From Streptomyces sp. DHE7-1 (GTDB lineage: Bacteria > Actinomycetota > Actinomycetes > Streptomycetales > Streptomycetaceae): a stretch of DNA of 64,000 bases. Below, one piece after another: positions 45,411-56,239 of this stretch. The translations under genes were made by a program, and so were the position numbers. The first letter of the stretch is position 1; each line of letters starts with the position of its first letter. Location: positions 162,309 through 226,308 of the forward strand of contig JACJDG010000001.1 in assembly GCA_016432725.1 (NCBI GenBank), given 5' to 3'. Under the pieces are notes generated by a model. The model was not told the origin of the DNA, did no database searches, and saw only the letters and a list, made by a program, of their open reading frames with translations.

Positions 45411-45594
45411 GCCGTCCAGGCCGCCAGTGCGGCTCCGACACAGTCGGCGCCGCACATTGGCGGGAACGTCGCGACTATGTTGGGACGGGTTTCGGCAGGG
45501 CCGTACACCGCCTGCCGAGCCCTGGGGGCCGCTTCTCGGGTCGAAACTCAAGCCGCGTTCGAATCCTCGGTGCGCTCTGACGCCTCCCGTAGCT

Positions 45595-45634
45595 GTGAAC
45601 ATCTGCTGTCCGTTCTCATGGACAAAGCCAGTGA
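45595..45634 (+). repeat. Res-like repeat R, copy 3
   Basis: GTGAACATCTGCTGTCCG, then TTCTCATGGACAAAGCCAGTGA; matches copy 2 in inverted orientation. About 20 bases later comes GTTGACCGAACTAGCAG, which resembles the ends of the recombinase element at 4587-9059. Confidence 0.5.
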
Positions 45635-45784
45635 AGGCGTAGCCAGCCCTGTTGACCGAACTAGCAGTCGGCGGGGCTGAGAAGCGACCCCATCGGACCG
45701 TGGGAAAACAGACCGGCGCCTCCCGCACCGGCCTGAAGACCGACTACGTCGTCCCCTCTCAGGCCGACTGCTTCGACCCGCCGG

Positions 45785-46996
45785 TCACGGTCGCATCCAG
45801 GTAGCAAAGGCGTCGACAAGACCGGTGTAGAATCGCTCGCCGGGTACTGAGCCCGGGTTTTTGCTGGCGTCGTAGAACGCGACGTTGGTGTAGGTGGCTG
45901 AGGCGGAGGCGTTGAGGTTCTTGTAGAAGGCGAGCTTGCCGCGGCCGAATCCCACAAACAGCCAGAAGACCCCCAGTGAGGCGGTGTTCTGCAGCATGGA
46001 GCGGACCTCTGCTTTGTCCCAGGGCTCGTCACCGACCTGAGTCACGATGAAGGCAGGGTCTGCGGCGCCGGACTCCTGATAGTGGCTGACCGCGCGGCGC
46101 ATGGCGTCGGCAACGTTGCCCCAGCCCCAGTCGACCTGGGTGTGCAGCTGCCCGATACGGCCGCGGTAGTTGTCCAACCGGATCTCCTCCAGGAATGGCT
46201 CTTGCCCACTGGAGAAGATCACGGGCACCGTGCCGTCGTCGTCGAGGTTGGCCGACAGAGCCAATACGCGTTCCGCGAAGGCCTGCACGGCGAACGACTC
46301 GTACAGCTCCTCCATGTGCCAGTCGTGATCGAGGATGAGGTAAACGGCAGCTCGCCGCCCTGTGATACCCCGGTCGGCGAGGGCTTGGCCGGCCTGTCGC
46401 ACGGGCGCCAACAGACCCGGAGCTCGCCGTTCCACCTTCGTCAGGTCCACCGCGGCGGCGGTGGTGGTGCGTGTCGGCGTGGAAAGCGGCGCTACAGCGG
46501 GTTCGGGATCGACGTCGACGCCGTAGTCGGTTGCCAGTCCCGCAAGACCGGAGGCGTAGCCCTGCCCTACAGCCCGCGCCTTCCAGCCGTCACCGCGGCG
46601 GTAGAGCTCCGCCAGGACCACGACCGTCTCCCCCGCCTCGAAGTCCGGCGCGGTGAACGATAATGGGGTGGCGCCGCTCTGGGTGATCGACAGCTGGGGT
46701 GCTCGGGTGAAGGCGGCGCCTGGCTGCAGTGGGTCCACACTCACCACAATCACGACGCGGTGCACGTCTACCGGCACGCGGGAGAGCTCCGCCGTCACCG
46801 CCGCGCCCTCGATGGAGACACCGTCCTGAGCCGGGTGGTTGTAGAAGACCAGGTCATGATCGGCGCGAACCTTGCCATCAGGCCCGAGCAGCAGCGCAGA
46901 CACGTCCACGGCGAGACCCTGTACAGACACCGACAGCACCGTCCGCGCTGTTAACAGCGCTCTGTTCTCTCCCTTGCGCAGCGACGTCGTCTGCAT
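45785..46996 (-). CDS. TerD domain plus vWA domain protein
   Basis: 403 residues from ATG 46996. TerD-like N-terminal half (LSVSVQGLAVDVSALLLGPD, DLVFYNHPAQDGVSIEGAAV, FEAGETVVVLAELYRRGDGW) and a C-terminal vWA domain (ADRGITGRRAAVYLILDHDW, LALSANLDDDGTVPVIFSSG, AFIVTQVGDEPWDKAEVRSM). The usual MIDAS DxSxS reads D-H-D-W-H here, so metal binding through it is doubtful. Such proteins belong to tellurite/stress (ter) and suggested phage-defence clusters. One of the few intact genes in this part. Confidence 0.85.
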   Translation of the reverse strand: MQTTSLRKGENRALLTARTVLSVSVQGLAVDVSALLLGPDGKVRADHDLVFYNHPAQDGVSIEGAAVTAELSRVPVDVHRVVIVVSVDPLQPGAAFTRAPQLSITQSGATPLSFTAPDFEAGETVVVLAELYRRGDGWKARAVGQGYASGLAGLATDYGVDVDPEPAVAPLSTPTRTTTAAAVDLTKVERRAPGLLAPVRQAGQALADRGITGRRAAVYLILDHDWHMEELYESFAVQAFAERVLALSANLDDDGTVPVIFSSGQEPFLEEIRLDNYRGRIGQLHTQVDWGWGNVADAMRRAVSHYQESGAADPAFIVTQVGDEPWDKAEVRSMLQNTASLGVFWLFVGFGRGKLAFYKNLNASASATYTNVAFYDASKNPGSVPGERFYTGLVDAFATWMRP

Positions 46997-47084
46997 CCTG
47001 TCCCCCTTGATCACCGAAGAAGAGACGGTAGTCGCCTGGCCGCGCGTCTGCCGCCCTTCGGCGTATCTGCCTGTAGAAGCTTGC

Positions 47085-48464
47085 CTACCGTGCCTGCCGG
47101 TGCTCGTCGGCCGCGTCCAGCAGGCGCAGGGCGGGCGGGTTGATGGGTTGGGGTGTTTCCTGCAGGTCGTACTGGAAGAGGGCGACGTCCTGCTGGGTTG
47201 CCCATGTAATGGCCGGCGGGGTGTAGCCGGCCATCGAGAAGAACAGTGCGGCGCGCTGCTTGGCGGCCGCGACACCGTGGAGTTGCTGAACGGTGGGGCG
47301 GGTGGTACGGCTGCCTTCCTTCTTCACCTGGGCCACAGCGCGCTCGGCGAGGACGTCTATGCCCCGTCCGCGCCGACAGGGGTGGCCGCGGCGTCGGTGA
47401 AGCCCAGGTAGCGCATCCAGTCGACGGCCGCGAGTTCCGCATCCCGGGCATCGCGGATCAGCCGCTGCTCGGGGCGATGGGCAGCGGCAGCGGGCGGTGC
47501 GGTCTGCGCAGCGGCTTTTTCGCGGGCCGCCAGCGCTACCCGCAGGCGTGAATAGGGGAGAACTGGAACCTCAACTCCCCGACGCGCAGATGTCCCATCG
47601 GTATCTCGGGCATCTCCCACACGTCCTCGGGTCGGGGATCGAACCGGTAGGCAAAGCCCTGGTCCGATACGGCCGCTCCCCGGTCGGTGAGGATAAGCAG
47701 TGCGGGGCGTTCTCTCCCCTCGGTCACCGACTGCTCGACACACAGGATGCGTTCGTCCACGGCGACATGCCGGCGGGCGAGACGCTCCGCCTCCGCCTGA
47801 AGGCGTGGATTGCGCGCATCGAGCGTCTGCTCCAAACAGTAGGCGATCGCCTCGTCCTGGGGCGTTCCCCGCGGCGGGAGATCGTCGAGCAGTTCCCGCA
47901 CCGCGCGTCGCATCGCCCGCGCCGCTTCGCGTGCCCGGCGCTTTTCGAGAGCGGCGGCAGCCGCCTGCCGCTCTCGCTCGGCTTCCGCAGCGGCTTGGGC
48001 CTGCTCCGGGTCCGGCGGGCCACGTCACGTTCATCGCGGGCGGCATTGCGCCGACCGGCAGGTGTCTTGCCGAGCAGCAACGCAGTAGACGTGGTGAGGA
48101 GGAAGACGACCGTCGCGCTCCCCCACACGACGTCGGACACGAACGCGCCCACAATCATGACGAGCAGTGCCATCACCGCTACGCAGCCAAGCAGCCCCAT
48201 AGTCGACTCGACACGGCGATCGCCCGGCGACCGCAGTGTCGGCCGGCCTGGAGTGTCACTGTCATCGGCCGCTGCTATCACGGCCTGCTTCGGCGGCTGC
48301 CAGCCCACGGGCCTCCGGCCGAGGCCAGGGCAGCCTCCGGCACCACCCGTGCCGTGGACGCCGATGACCCCATCGTTCGCCGGTGCTCTTCGTCCACATA
48401 CCGGACACTTACCGCGTTCCACTGGCCCCCTCAACGCGCCCCTGGTTGGTAGAAGAATGAACAA
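47085..48464 (-). pseudogene. Membrane-anchored Mrr-like restriction endonuclease, several frameshifts
   Basis: An N-terminal zinc-ribbon-like CPVCGRRAP region, or a start at ATG 48200, precedes two membrane helices (LGCVAVMALLVMIVGAFVSD, SATVVFLLTTSTALLLG). Then a coiled coil (QAAAEAERERQAAAAALEKR, frame change near 48010), a middle domain (LDDLPPRGTPQDEAIAYCLE, VEQSVTEGRERPALLILTDR), and after breaks near 47545 and 47350 (a GGGG run) an Mrr-type nuclease: DWMRYLGFTDAAATPVGADG, IDVLAERAVAQVKKEG (D...QxK), AGYTPPAITWATQQDVALF. Catalytic Asp, Gln and Lys are retained. Would cut foreign or modified DNA. Confidence 0.72.
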
Positions 48465-48601
48465 TAACGGAAGCGCCAGCGCAGCCCGGGCCGGGCCAGA
48501 GGGGTCGCGGCCTCCGCGATGACCGGCTCAAGCGCGCTCTCACTCGGCCTGCATGCGCAGTAGCGGGTCAACCGCTCCAGTCACCTGCCATCATTCCTGG
48601 C

Positions 48602-49095
48602 ATGTCACAGACGACCCCGGCCATAGCCACCCAGGCAAGCGCACTCCGACGTGGTCATCCCGTGCTCGCCGCGGCTGTCGGCGCCGCCGTCGGCGCGGCC
48701 ATTACTGGAACGGTGTGGTGGACCACCTCGGCCGGGCAGGCGGATGTCCCAGCGGGCCTGCGTTCACGGTATCCGGCAAGGTCACGGTCTTCGGTTCCTG
48801 GGTGAACGGCCAGGACGGTGAAGGATGCGTCGGCACGGAAGACTTCGCCGACTTGCGAGGCGGCACCCCCGTGACCGTCTCTGACCTGGACGGGCACAAA
48901 CTGGCTCAAGGCGCGCTCGCCGACGGCGTCCAGGGCGAGGTCGTCGCAGGCAGCTGTACTTGGGCTCTGTCCGTCAGGGGCGCTCCCGGCGGGCCACGCA
49001 GTACCGCGTTCAGTTCGGCGACCGGGACCCGCTGATCAAGGTGCGCGAGCAGCTCGAATCGGGAGTCAAGCTCTCGTACGGTCAGCAACAGTGAC
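48602..49095 (+). pseudogene. Membrane-anchored secreted hypothetical protein, frameshifted
   Basis: MSQTTPAIATQASALRRGHP, then a transmembrane helix (VLAAAVGAAVGAAITGTVWW). A break near 48755 leads to AFTVSGKVTVFGSWVNGQDG, FADLRGGTPVTVSDLDGHKL, DGVQGEVVAGSCTWALSV; a second break near 48985 leads to YRVQFGDRDPLIKVREQLES ending SYGQQQ. About 163 residues joined. Convergent arrangement with nothing downstream. Confidence 0.6.
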
Positions 49096-49768
49096 TTCAG
49101 CGGCACTGTGCCGCTGCGAAGGTGCGGGGCTCCACTGACGGCGGGCCAGCGCAACCCCGCTCGCCCATCCTAGCGGTGGCGCGGGACATAGTCCGCGCCC
49201 CCCGGAGGCGTCCACTGCCACGCCCATAAAACCGTGAACGCGATGGCCATATGGTGGCGCGCCGCGCTTGCTGCAGGCACGTCGCTCGATCTGCTCGCCG
49301 GTCCCGAAGCCTTCACCGTGAAGAACATCGTGTGGCTGCCGCCGACTTCCAACGCCGATGCCCTCACCCTCACTGACGACTCCCACCGCACCCGCCAGCG
49401 GCGCGAACTGCTCAGCAAGGAAAACATCACCAGACGCCAGCGAGTTACAGAACCCACCACCAAGAGAGCTGCTGTCCCGAGGCGTGAGCGCACAGAGCGA
49501 GGCCGGCCAGGGCTCGCTGCCACTCACGCAAGATCGGGCAGCCTCCTGGCTAGGTTGTCAGGTAGCGAGCCGAGGCCGAGACTCTCGTCCCGAGTCACAT
49601 GCCTGGCCGGGCATTGCCGCCAGGACGACTCGACTGAGGTCGTCGTGACGGTGAGTGCGAAGCTGCCATGCCTCTCATAACGGCCAGTTGAGCGCACCCA
49701 CTATGCTTCCGCCACTCATCCTTCACTTTTTCCACACCGTCTGATCGGTTTCGAACGGAGTCACTTGC
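49096..49768. other. Region without a convincing gene
   Basis: About 670 bases. A rightward frame 49234-49680 (MNAMAIWWRAALAAGTSLDL onward) is open but has weak third-position GC bias and no recognisable family; it may be a decayed transposase or DUF2637-like tail. The helicase promoter probably lies at 49690-49765. Confidence 0.3.
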
Positions 49769-52700
49769 ATGGTCCAGCGTCGCTCCAGACAGCCCGCAAG
49801 CGCCGATCCTTTGAAGCCGCTACTGGAGTCCTGGCAGAAGGCCCTGATCGACCTAGGCTTTCGTAACCGGCTGGTGCACTATCGGCGGAGCGGCAGGCAG
49901 GCGGGCGCGGACATCACCGCGCCGACGCCGGCGCAGGTGCTGGAGGCTCTGCCCAAGGGCTGCCTGTTCGCTCCGGTGCCGGAGAACGTTTCCGCTGCTG
50001 TCCAGCGGGAGCCTGGTCGCCCGAGTGATGCGGCCGCATCCTCGACCGGCAGCCGTCCCATCGACACTCCCGCCTCTCGGACGGGTGCCGGCACAACGCG
50101 CCTCGCCTTGCACACGACGAAGGCGACCCAGGCCGAACAGGAGAGGCATCTCAAACGTCTGGCGACCGTCGCGCAGGAGAAGTACAACGACTACGGCCTG
50201 TGGGTGCTTTACCTCGGTGTTGGCTTCCTTCAGTGGCGGCCGACTGCCGACGCCGATCCGGTCGCCTCGCCCCTGTTGCTGGTGCCGGTGCGGCTGCGTA
50301 GATGGAAGGGTACTCCTACCTCCTGGAGCTCAATGAGGATGAAGAAGTGAGCTTCAATCCGGCGCTGGCAGTCAAGATGGAGGAGTTGGGTGTCGAGTGG
50401 CCCGCTCCAGAGCAGATTGAGCTCACCGATGCCTCGGCTCTGCTGGAGCAGGTCCGGAAGGCTGTCTCGGCGCGTGCCGGTTGGCAGGTGAGCGAGCGCA
50501 TGGTGCTGGACGCTTTCAACTCCAGCAAGGAGGTGATGTACCGGGACTTGCGGGACAACATGCAACGAGTTCTGGGCAGCCCACTGGTGCGCACCCTCGG
50601 TCTGGGCGCCGACGCGGCTGGCACCGCGGACTCGTTCGGCTTCGACCCGGTACCGCTGGAGCAGATCGACCAGAAGCAGCCGCCGGAGAAGGCTCCGCTT
50701 GTTCTGGACGCCGACTCTTCCCAGCGTCAGTGCGTGGCCGCCGCGATCGAAGGCCGTAGTTTCGTAATGGATGGCCCACCCGGCACCGGTAAGAGCCAGA
50801 CCATCACCAACATGATCGCAGGCTTGCTGGAGAAGGGCCGCAGCGTCCTATTCGTCAGCGAGAAGGCGGCCGCACTGGACGTGGTACGCAACCGCCTCGA
50901 ACAGGTGGGCCTGGATGACTACGTCCTTGCCCTGCACAGCAACACGGCCAACCGCAAGCAGGTCGCGCAGGAGCTTGGCCGGTCGCTCGCCGCGCCCCGC
51001 CGTTCCTTCCCGGCCGCGCGCCGCGACGAACTGCTGAAAGCCGAGGAGTTGCGCCGCGAGCTTTCCGGCTACGCCGCCGCAATGAACGAGCACCACGAGG
51101 GATGAACCGCTCCCTGCACGACGTCCTGGGCCGGGTCTCACTGCTGCACACCCTGCAGCAGCTCGCCCCGGAGCCGGAGTTCGACGCGGAAGGCCTCACC
51201 GAGGAGCGTCTGCGTCGCATCCTCGACGGCGCGAGCTGGGTGTCCCGTTCCTGGCGCCCCGCCCTTGAGGGCGAGGCGTTCGCCTGGCGTGGACTGGGTA
51301 AAGCCGGTGGCGAACTGGACGCACTCTCGAGGGCCCTGGAGGATCTCGCCGTCCTGCGCGGTGCCTGGCGCCACATGCCCCGCTGCTGGAGGCCATGAAC
51401 TGGGACGGTCTGTCCAATGCCGAGTGCCTCGTCCAGGCACTGCGGCTGGGGCCGAACGGCCTGTTGTCCCCCTGTCTTGGCTCGGAACCGATCCGACCAG
51501 TGTCGCGGAAGGCATCCGGAAGTTCGAGCAGCGGCTCGATGCCGTCGAGGCTGCCGAACGGGCAGCCCAGAGGCTTCTTGGACCGCACTGGGCCGAGCTG
51601 GCCGTCTCCTCCGTCCCAGCCTCACCTGAACCTGGACCACAGGAACAGGCACTGGCCGAGCTCCTCCCGTCCGGGCTGGAACTATCCGGTCTCACTGCAC
51701 AACAAGCCACTGCTCTTGCCGACCTGCTGGCGGCCGATGCGCAGAACCTCGAGCGCGCCCAGCAACTGCTGGCCAACAGCGCCCGCGCATACGGCGTCCC
51801 GCCCCGGATACCTGCGCGCAGGGTCTGCGGTTGGTCCGCCTGACCGAGCTGTCTTTGACGCAACAGGACGAGAAGCCCCCGCAGGGTGGCTCACCGCTGC
51901 GGCACGGACCAGGCCCGCGTTGCGCTGCACCGGCTGTCAGATGCGGTTGCCGACCTCAGGGCGGCCCGGAGAAGGCCGCCTGCATTTCACCGAACGCATC
52001 CTGGACGAGGCCGCACTGACGGACGTGGCCCACCGCTTCGCCACCGTCCACCGCTCGCTTACAGCGCGCTTGTCCTCTTCCTACCGCGCCGACCGCCGTG
52101 CCGTGCGCGCCCTGCTCCCGAGGGCGCCAAGTGCACCAAGCAAGTCCTGGCGGCGCTGCCGGACGCTGTCGCCTGGCAGCAGGCCCACCAGCGGCTGGAA
52201 CAGGAGGGCCGCCGCGACGGCGAGCTCCTCGGCCACTTCTGGAAGGGCGAAGAGACCGACTTCTCCGCCGCGGAGAAGGCACTCCGCATTGCCGAGCGGG
52301 TCGCAGAACTGGCCCCACAGCCCGTGGATCCCGAGGCGCTGCGCGCTCAGCTTGCGTACGGCGGGACGCCCCGCCGGCGGCCCGCGAGGCAGCCCGGAAT
52401 GCCGAAGAACGCCTCACCGCGTGGCGCGACGCGCTGGTCCTCCCGCCGCTCCCCGGTGCGCCGTGCGACCTGGAGGACGGCACCTTGGTGGACGCTGCCC
52501 GATGGAGCCACGCGCACGTGGCACCACTGCGCGAGGCCGCACGGCTGCTCGAGCACGTCAGCACTGTCTCCGGGCGAGATGGCTGGACCCTGGCCGAGGC
52601 GCGCGCCGCGATCGTGGCGGCCCGGGCCGCCCGGGCCGCTGACGAGAAGTTCTCCGCCCGCGCCAAGCGCGACGGCGACTTCCTCGGCGTGCTGTATGCC

Positions 52701-54815
52701 GGCCGCAGCACCGACCGCACCACACTGGTCAAGGCCACTGCCTGGATACAGCGGTTGCGGGAAGGCTGCATGCTTGAGAAGGGCCCTTCCCTGCCAAGGC
52801 GGCCCGGATTCTCCATCAGGCGCTTCCGGACAGCGCACTGGAGAAGGCCAAGGAGTCCTGGGACCGCTCCTGCACCCGGTTGGTCGGGAGGTTCGACGAG
52901 GAGCGGCGGCGTGAGTTGCGCGTGGCCCTGTCCGTGACAGCGTCGGCCGAGCGGCTGCTGACTCTGCTGGACGGTGACCGCGGAGGACCGGATGAGTGGG
53001 CGGCCTATCAGCGCGGTCAGCGGGCGCTGGAGAAGGCCGCCCTGGGCGACCTGACCGCACGTGCCGTCCGGGCCGGCGTCACTCCGGAGGACTTCCCGCA
53101 GGTGGTGGAGAAGTCTGTATTGCACTCCTGGGCCGACCGCGTCATCCAGAACGATCCTCGCCTGGTGTGGAATCGGGCGAAGGACCGGGACGACAAGGTC
53201 GCCGCCTTCCGCGGGGTCGACCTGGCCCTGGCCGAACATGCTCGGATCCGGGTGGCGAGCGCCTGCGACATAAATCGGCCCAGTGTGCTCAGCAGTGCCG
53301 GCACCAAGCTGATCCAGCATGAGGGCAAGAAGAAGATGCGGCACAAGCCGGTGCACGTGCTGCTTCGGGAGGCTGGTGAGGCCGCACTGCGCGTGAAGCC
53401 CTGTTTCATGATGAGCCCCCTGACGGTCAGCCGGTTCCTGCCGCCGGATTTCACCTTCGACGTCGTGATCTTCGACGAGGCATCCCAGGTCCTGCCGCAG
53501 GATGCCATCAACTGCATCTACCGGGCCAAGGCTCTGATCGTCGCCGGCGACGAGAATCAGCTGCCGCCCACCGCGTTCTTCACCGCCGGCGAGGACGAGG
53601 AGGACGATCCGTACGCCGAGGAGCAGATGCCCCGTTACGAGTCCCTGCTCTCCCTGGCCAAGGGCAACGGGATGCTCAAGGAGCTGTCGCTGCGCTGGCA
53701 CTACCGCAGCCGCCACGAGTACCTGATCGCCTACAGCAACAAGCAGTTCTACCGGGGCTCCATGACCACCTTCCCGGTGCACTCTCCGACGGGCCCGACG
53801 TAGGTGTGGCCTTTTTCAAAGCTGAACACGGCGTCTACCACTCTGGTTCGGCAGCGCGCAACAATCCCGGTGAGGCCATCGCGGTCGCCCGGCGCGTCAT
53901 CCACCACTTTCGCACCCGGCCCAACCGCTCACTGGGCGTCGTTGCGCTCTCCCAGTCCCAGGCCGAGGTGATCCGGGAGGCCGTCGAGCTGGAGCGCGGG
54001 CGGAACCCGACCTGGACGAGTGCTTCTCCGACGACCGCCTGGACGGCTTCTTCATCAAAAACCTCGAAGCGGTGCAGGGCGACGAGCGCGATGTGATCAT
54101 CATGTCGGTCGGTTACGGCCCGGACGAGAACGGCAAACTCAACCAGAACTTCGGACCGATCAACCGCAAGGACGGCTGGCGACGGCTCAACGTCGCTGTC
54201 ACCCGCGCCCGCTACCGGGTCGAGGTGGTGGCATCCTTCGAGCCTGAGACCCTACGGCCGTCAGCAAGCGAAAGCTTCGAACACTTCGCCCGGTACCTCA
54301 AGTACGCCAAGTACGGGCCAACCGTCCTCGCCCAGGAAGCCGAGGACGACGAGGCCGTACCCGAGAGCCCCTTCGAGAGTCAGTGCTCGAGGTGCTGCGC
54401 GGCTGGGGCTACACCGTCCAGCCACAGGTGGGCGTCGCCGGCTACCGCATCGACCTTGGGTACGCGATCCGCAGCGCCCTGGTCGCTACGCCCTGGGCAT
54501 CGAGTGCGACGGTGCCATGTACCACTCCTCCAAGGCCGCCCGTGATCGCGACCGGCTACGCGAATCCATGCTCACGAGCCTCGGCTGGTCATTGCACCGG
54601 ATCTGGGGAACGGACTGGTACCGCAACCGGTCAAGGCCGAGGCCCGGCTGAGGACAGCCGTCGAACAGGCAGCCGCCCGGAGCGTAAGTGTCGCCCTGCA
54701 TCAGAGCGCCGCGCCGGTCACCGCCGCGCCAAAGACCGCCCACGCGTCGGTAGCACCGCTCGCCAGGACTCCCGTGCCCACCCCCGGCGGCCGGCGGCCA
54801 GAGACAAAATGCTGA
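49769..54815 (+). pseudogene. Very large DUF4011-SF1 helicase-nuclease protein (Hhe-like), many frame breaks
   Basis: Starts MVQRRSRQPASADPLKPLLE; DUF4011-like part WQKALIDLGFRNRLVHYR; Walker A SFVMDGPPGTGKSQTITNMI (near 50770); helicase DEAS box VVIFDEASQVLPQDAINCIY and VAGDENQLPPTAFF (near 53470-53580); LSLRWHYRSRHEYLIAYSNK; GDERDVIIMSVGYGPDENGK and WRRLNVAVTRARYRVEVV; then a Vsr/DUF559-type nuclease segment YTVQPQVGVAGYRIDLGY and ALGIECDGAMYHSSKAARDR, RIWGTDWYRN. Joined length is about 1,680 residues. At least ten frame changes are needed. The architecture matches the DUF4011-helicase-Vsr defence proteins described as Hhe. Its stop overlaps the GreA-like start. Confidence 0.8.
53960..54330 (+). 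repeat. Direct duplication, parent copy
   Basis: About 370 bp within the helicase's second RecA domain, repeated at 58940-59309 with only a handful of differences. The copies carry different indels: this one lacks a C at CGGAACCCGACC that the other has. Confidence 0.9.
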
Positions 54816-55250
54816 CCGTGCCTGCCTTGCCGGCGTCCGCGGAACAGCGGATTCGCCACGAGCTGGACCAGTTGCGAGCGGAGCTGGAGCGGCAGACCGG
54901 CCAGGCACGGAACGGTTCGCGTCCGCGGCCCGCACCGACCAGCAGCGGAAGCAGCGCGGACGCATCGAGCAGTTGGAGGAGCGCGCTGCACTGCTCAAGG
55001 CCTACCTGACCGGCGACCGCACGGCTGCGGTGGACGCGGTGTGCCTGGCCGCCTAGTCCGGGTGGAGATCGGCGGGGAGCAGCAGGAGTACGAGATCACT
55101 TCCCAAGAGCCATATTCGTCGGACTTGGAGAAGCTCAGCCCCTTCGCGCCGCTCGGACAAGCCTTGTTCGGTCGGACGGCTGGCAGCCGCGTGGAGTACG
55201 AACACGACGGCCGCCGAGTAGTTGTGCGCCTGCTGACCGTCAGGGACTGA
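54809..55250 (+). CDS. GreA/GreB-type protein (frameshifted)
   Basis: ATG 54809, MLTVPALPASAEQRIRHELD, coiled-coil region QLRAELERQTGQAR and IEQLEERAALLKAYLTGDRT (in a second frame), then from about 55035 LVRVEIGGEQQEYEITSQEP, FAPLGQALFGRTAGSRVEYE, RRVVVRLLTVRD. This is the coiled coil plus FKBP-like C-domain of Gre factors, about 147 residues. Gre proteins bind RNA polymerase's secondary channel. It overlaps the helicase stop, so it is co-translated; an accessory or regulator of that system is possible. Confidence 0.65.
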
Positions 55251-55846
55251 CGGCGCCTTTCGCGCTTCGACGGGCAGCGCTCCCGGCGCGGGAGTGCTGC
55301 CAGCTCCTGGCCAGCCGAGCCGGGCCGACGTCGGCCAGGTACCACGCTCACCGATGACCAGGACAACGAGTTGGGCTGTCGACGCCTCCACCGCCGTTAC
55401 GAACGCAAATCAGAACACTTCGTCTTCGCGCTGCAGTGTGCGCTGCGCGCCGACGGCCACGGCAGGTGCATCTGCGGGTAGGTTCCTACGCGGAATGCGC
55501 TTTGGTGGTCACGCCATGCCTTGGCAGGAACTGGAACATGCTGGCTGGGTACGCTGCCTACCGGCGGGCAGAATCCAGAACCAGAGCGGCGTGAAGCGCA
55601 ATTGCTCGATGCCAACACCCTCGTGCCAGCGCTCGGCCGGATGAGCCGGGCCCGAGCCGCACACTGGGCGCTACGCCCGATCCCGCTGGCCGTGGCCCGA
55701 GCCGCACAGACCACTGCGAGAAAGTCGTCCTCACGCCGTGAGGAACATACCCGTGAACTGCCGCACCACGTCTCGCTGACGCCGGCTCGCGCTGGTCGGG
55801 CGTGGCCCCGTCTGGCGCACTCATCTGGAGCCGTTGACGTCGGATG
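55251..55846. other. Decayed coding region, no gene assigned
   Basis: About 600 bases. Fragments with coding character on the plus strand (RRYERKSEHFVFALQCALRA near 55400, AMPWQELEHAGWVRCLPAGR near 55510) are interrupted by stops and frame changes. Possibly one small gene in ruins. Confidence 0.3.
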
Positions 55847-56047
55847 TCAGCGGAACAGATTCGGCACCGGGCAGGCCTCCAAAGGCTCGTCCTGCCGGTC
55901 AGCCCAGCGCCACCAGACATGCCCATCAGCACACCCCCAGAGCGACCGGCAGGCGCGCCGACCATCGTCCTCCCGCCTGGAAAGGACAAAGCCGCCCGCC
56001 TTCATGGGCTGGCTGCACTCAGGACAGTCCGGAACGTCGTCAGTCAT
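55847..56047 (-). CDS. Small zinc-ribbon protein
   Basis: 66 residues from ATG 56047: MTDDVPDCPECSQPMKAGGF, LWGCADGHVWWRWADRQDEP, ACPVPNLF. CPEC and later Cys/His positions form a likely zinc site. Intact. Small standalone ribbons of this kind are common in Streptomyces; no function known. Confidence 0.6.
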   Translation of the reverse strand: MTDDVPDCPECSQPMKAGGFVLSRREDDGRRACRSLWGCADGHVWWRWADRQDEPLEACPVPNLFR

Positions 56048-56239
56048 GCGGCGCACCCTAACGGAGCGTCCCCCTTCGTCCCGGATGAGGTTCGGTCGGT
56101 GAGCCTGCCAGCTTAGATGGCCTTTCCGCAGTTCAGGTGGGCGGCTCGGTGAAAGGGCTCGGGGAGCTAGTCGGCTCCCGGAGGGCTGTCAGCACCGGGT
56201 CTCCCCCTCAGCACCTGTGCGTGTCCCAAGGCAGCGCAC

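Noticed and set aside
45540..45580. GCGTTCGAATCCTCGG resembles a tRNA T-loop
   Set aside because: The flanking five bases do not pair as a T stem and no anticodon or acceptor arm is found upstream.
49234..49680. 149-residue open frame before the helicase
   Set aside because: Weak codon bias, no start context and no recognisable motif; kept only as a note in the region entry.
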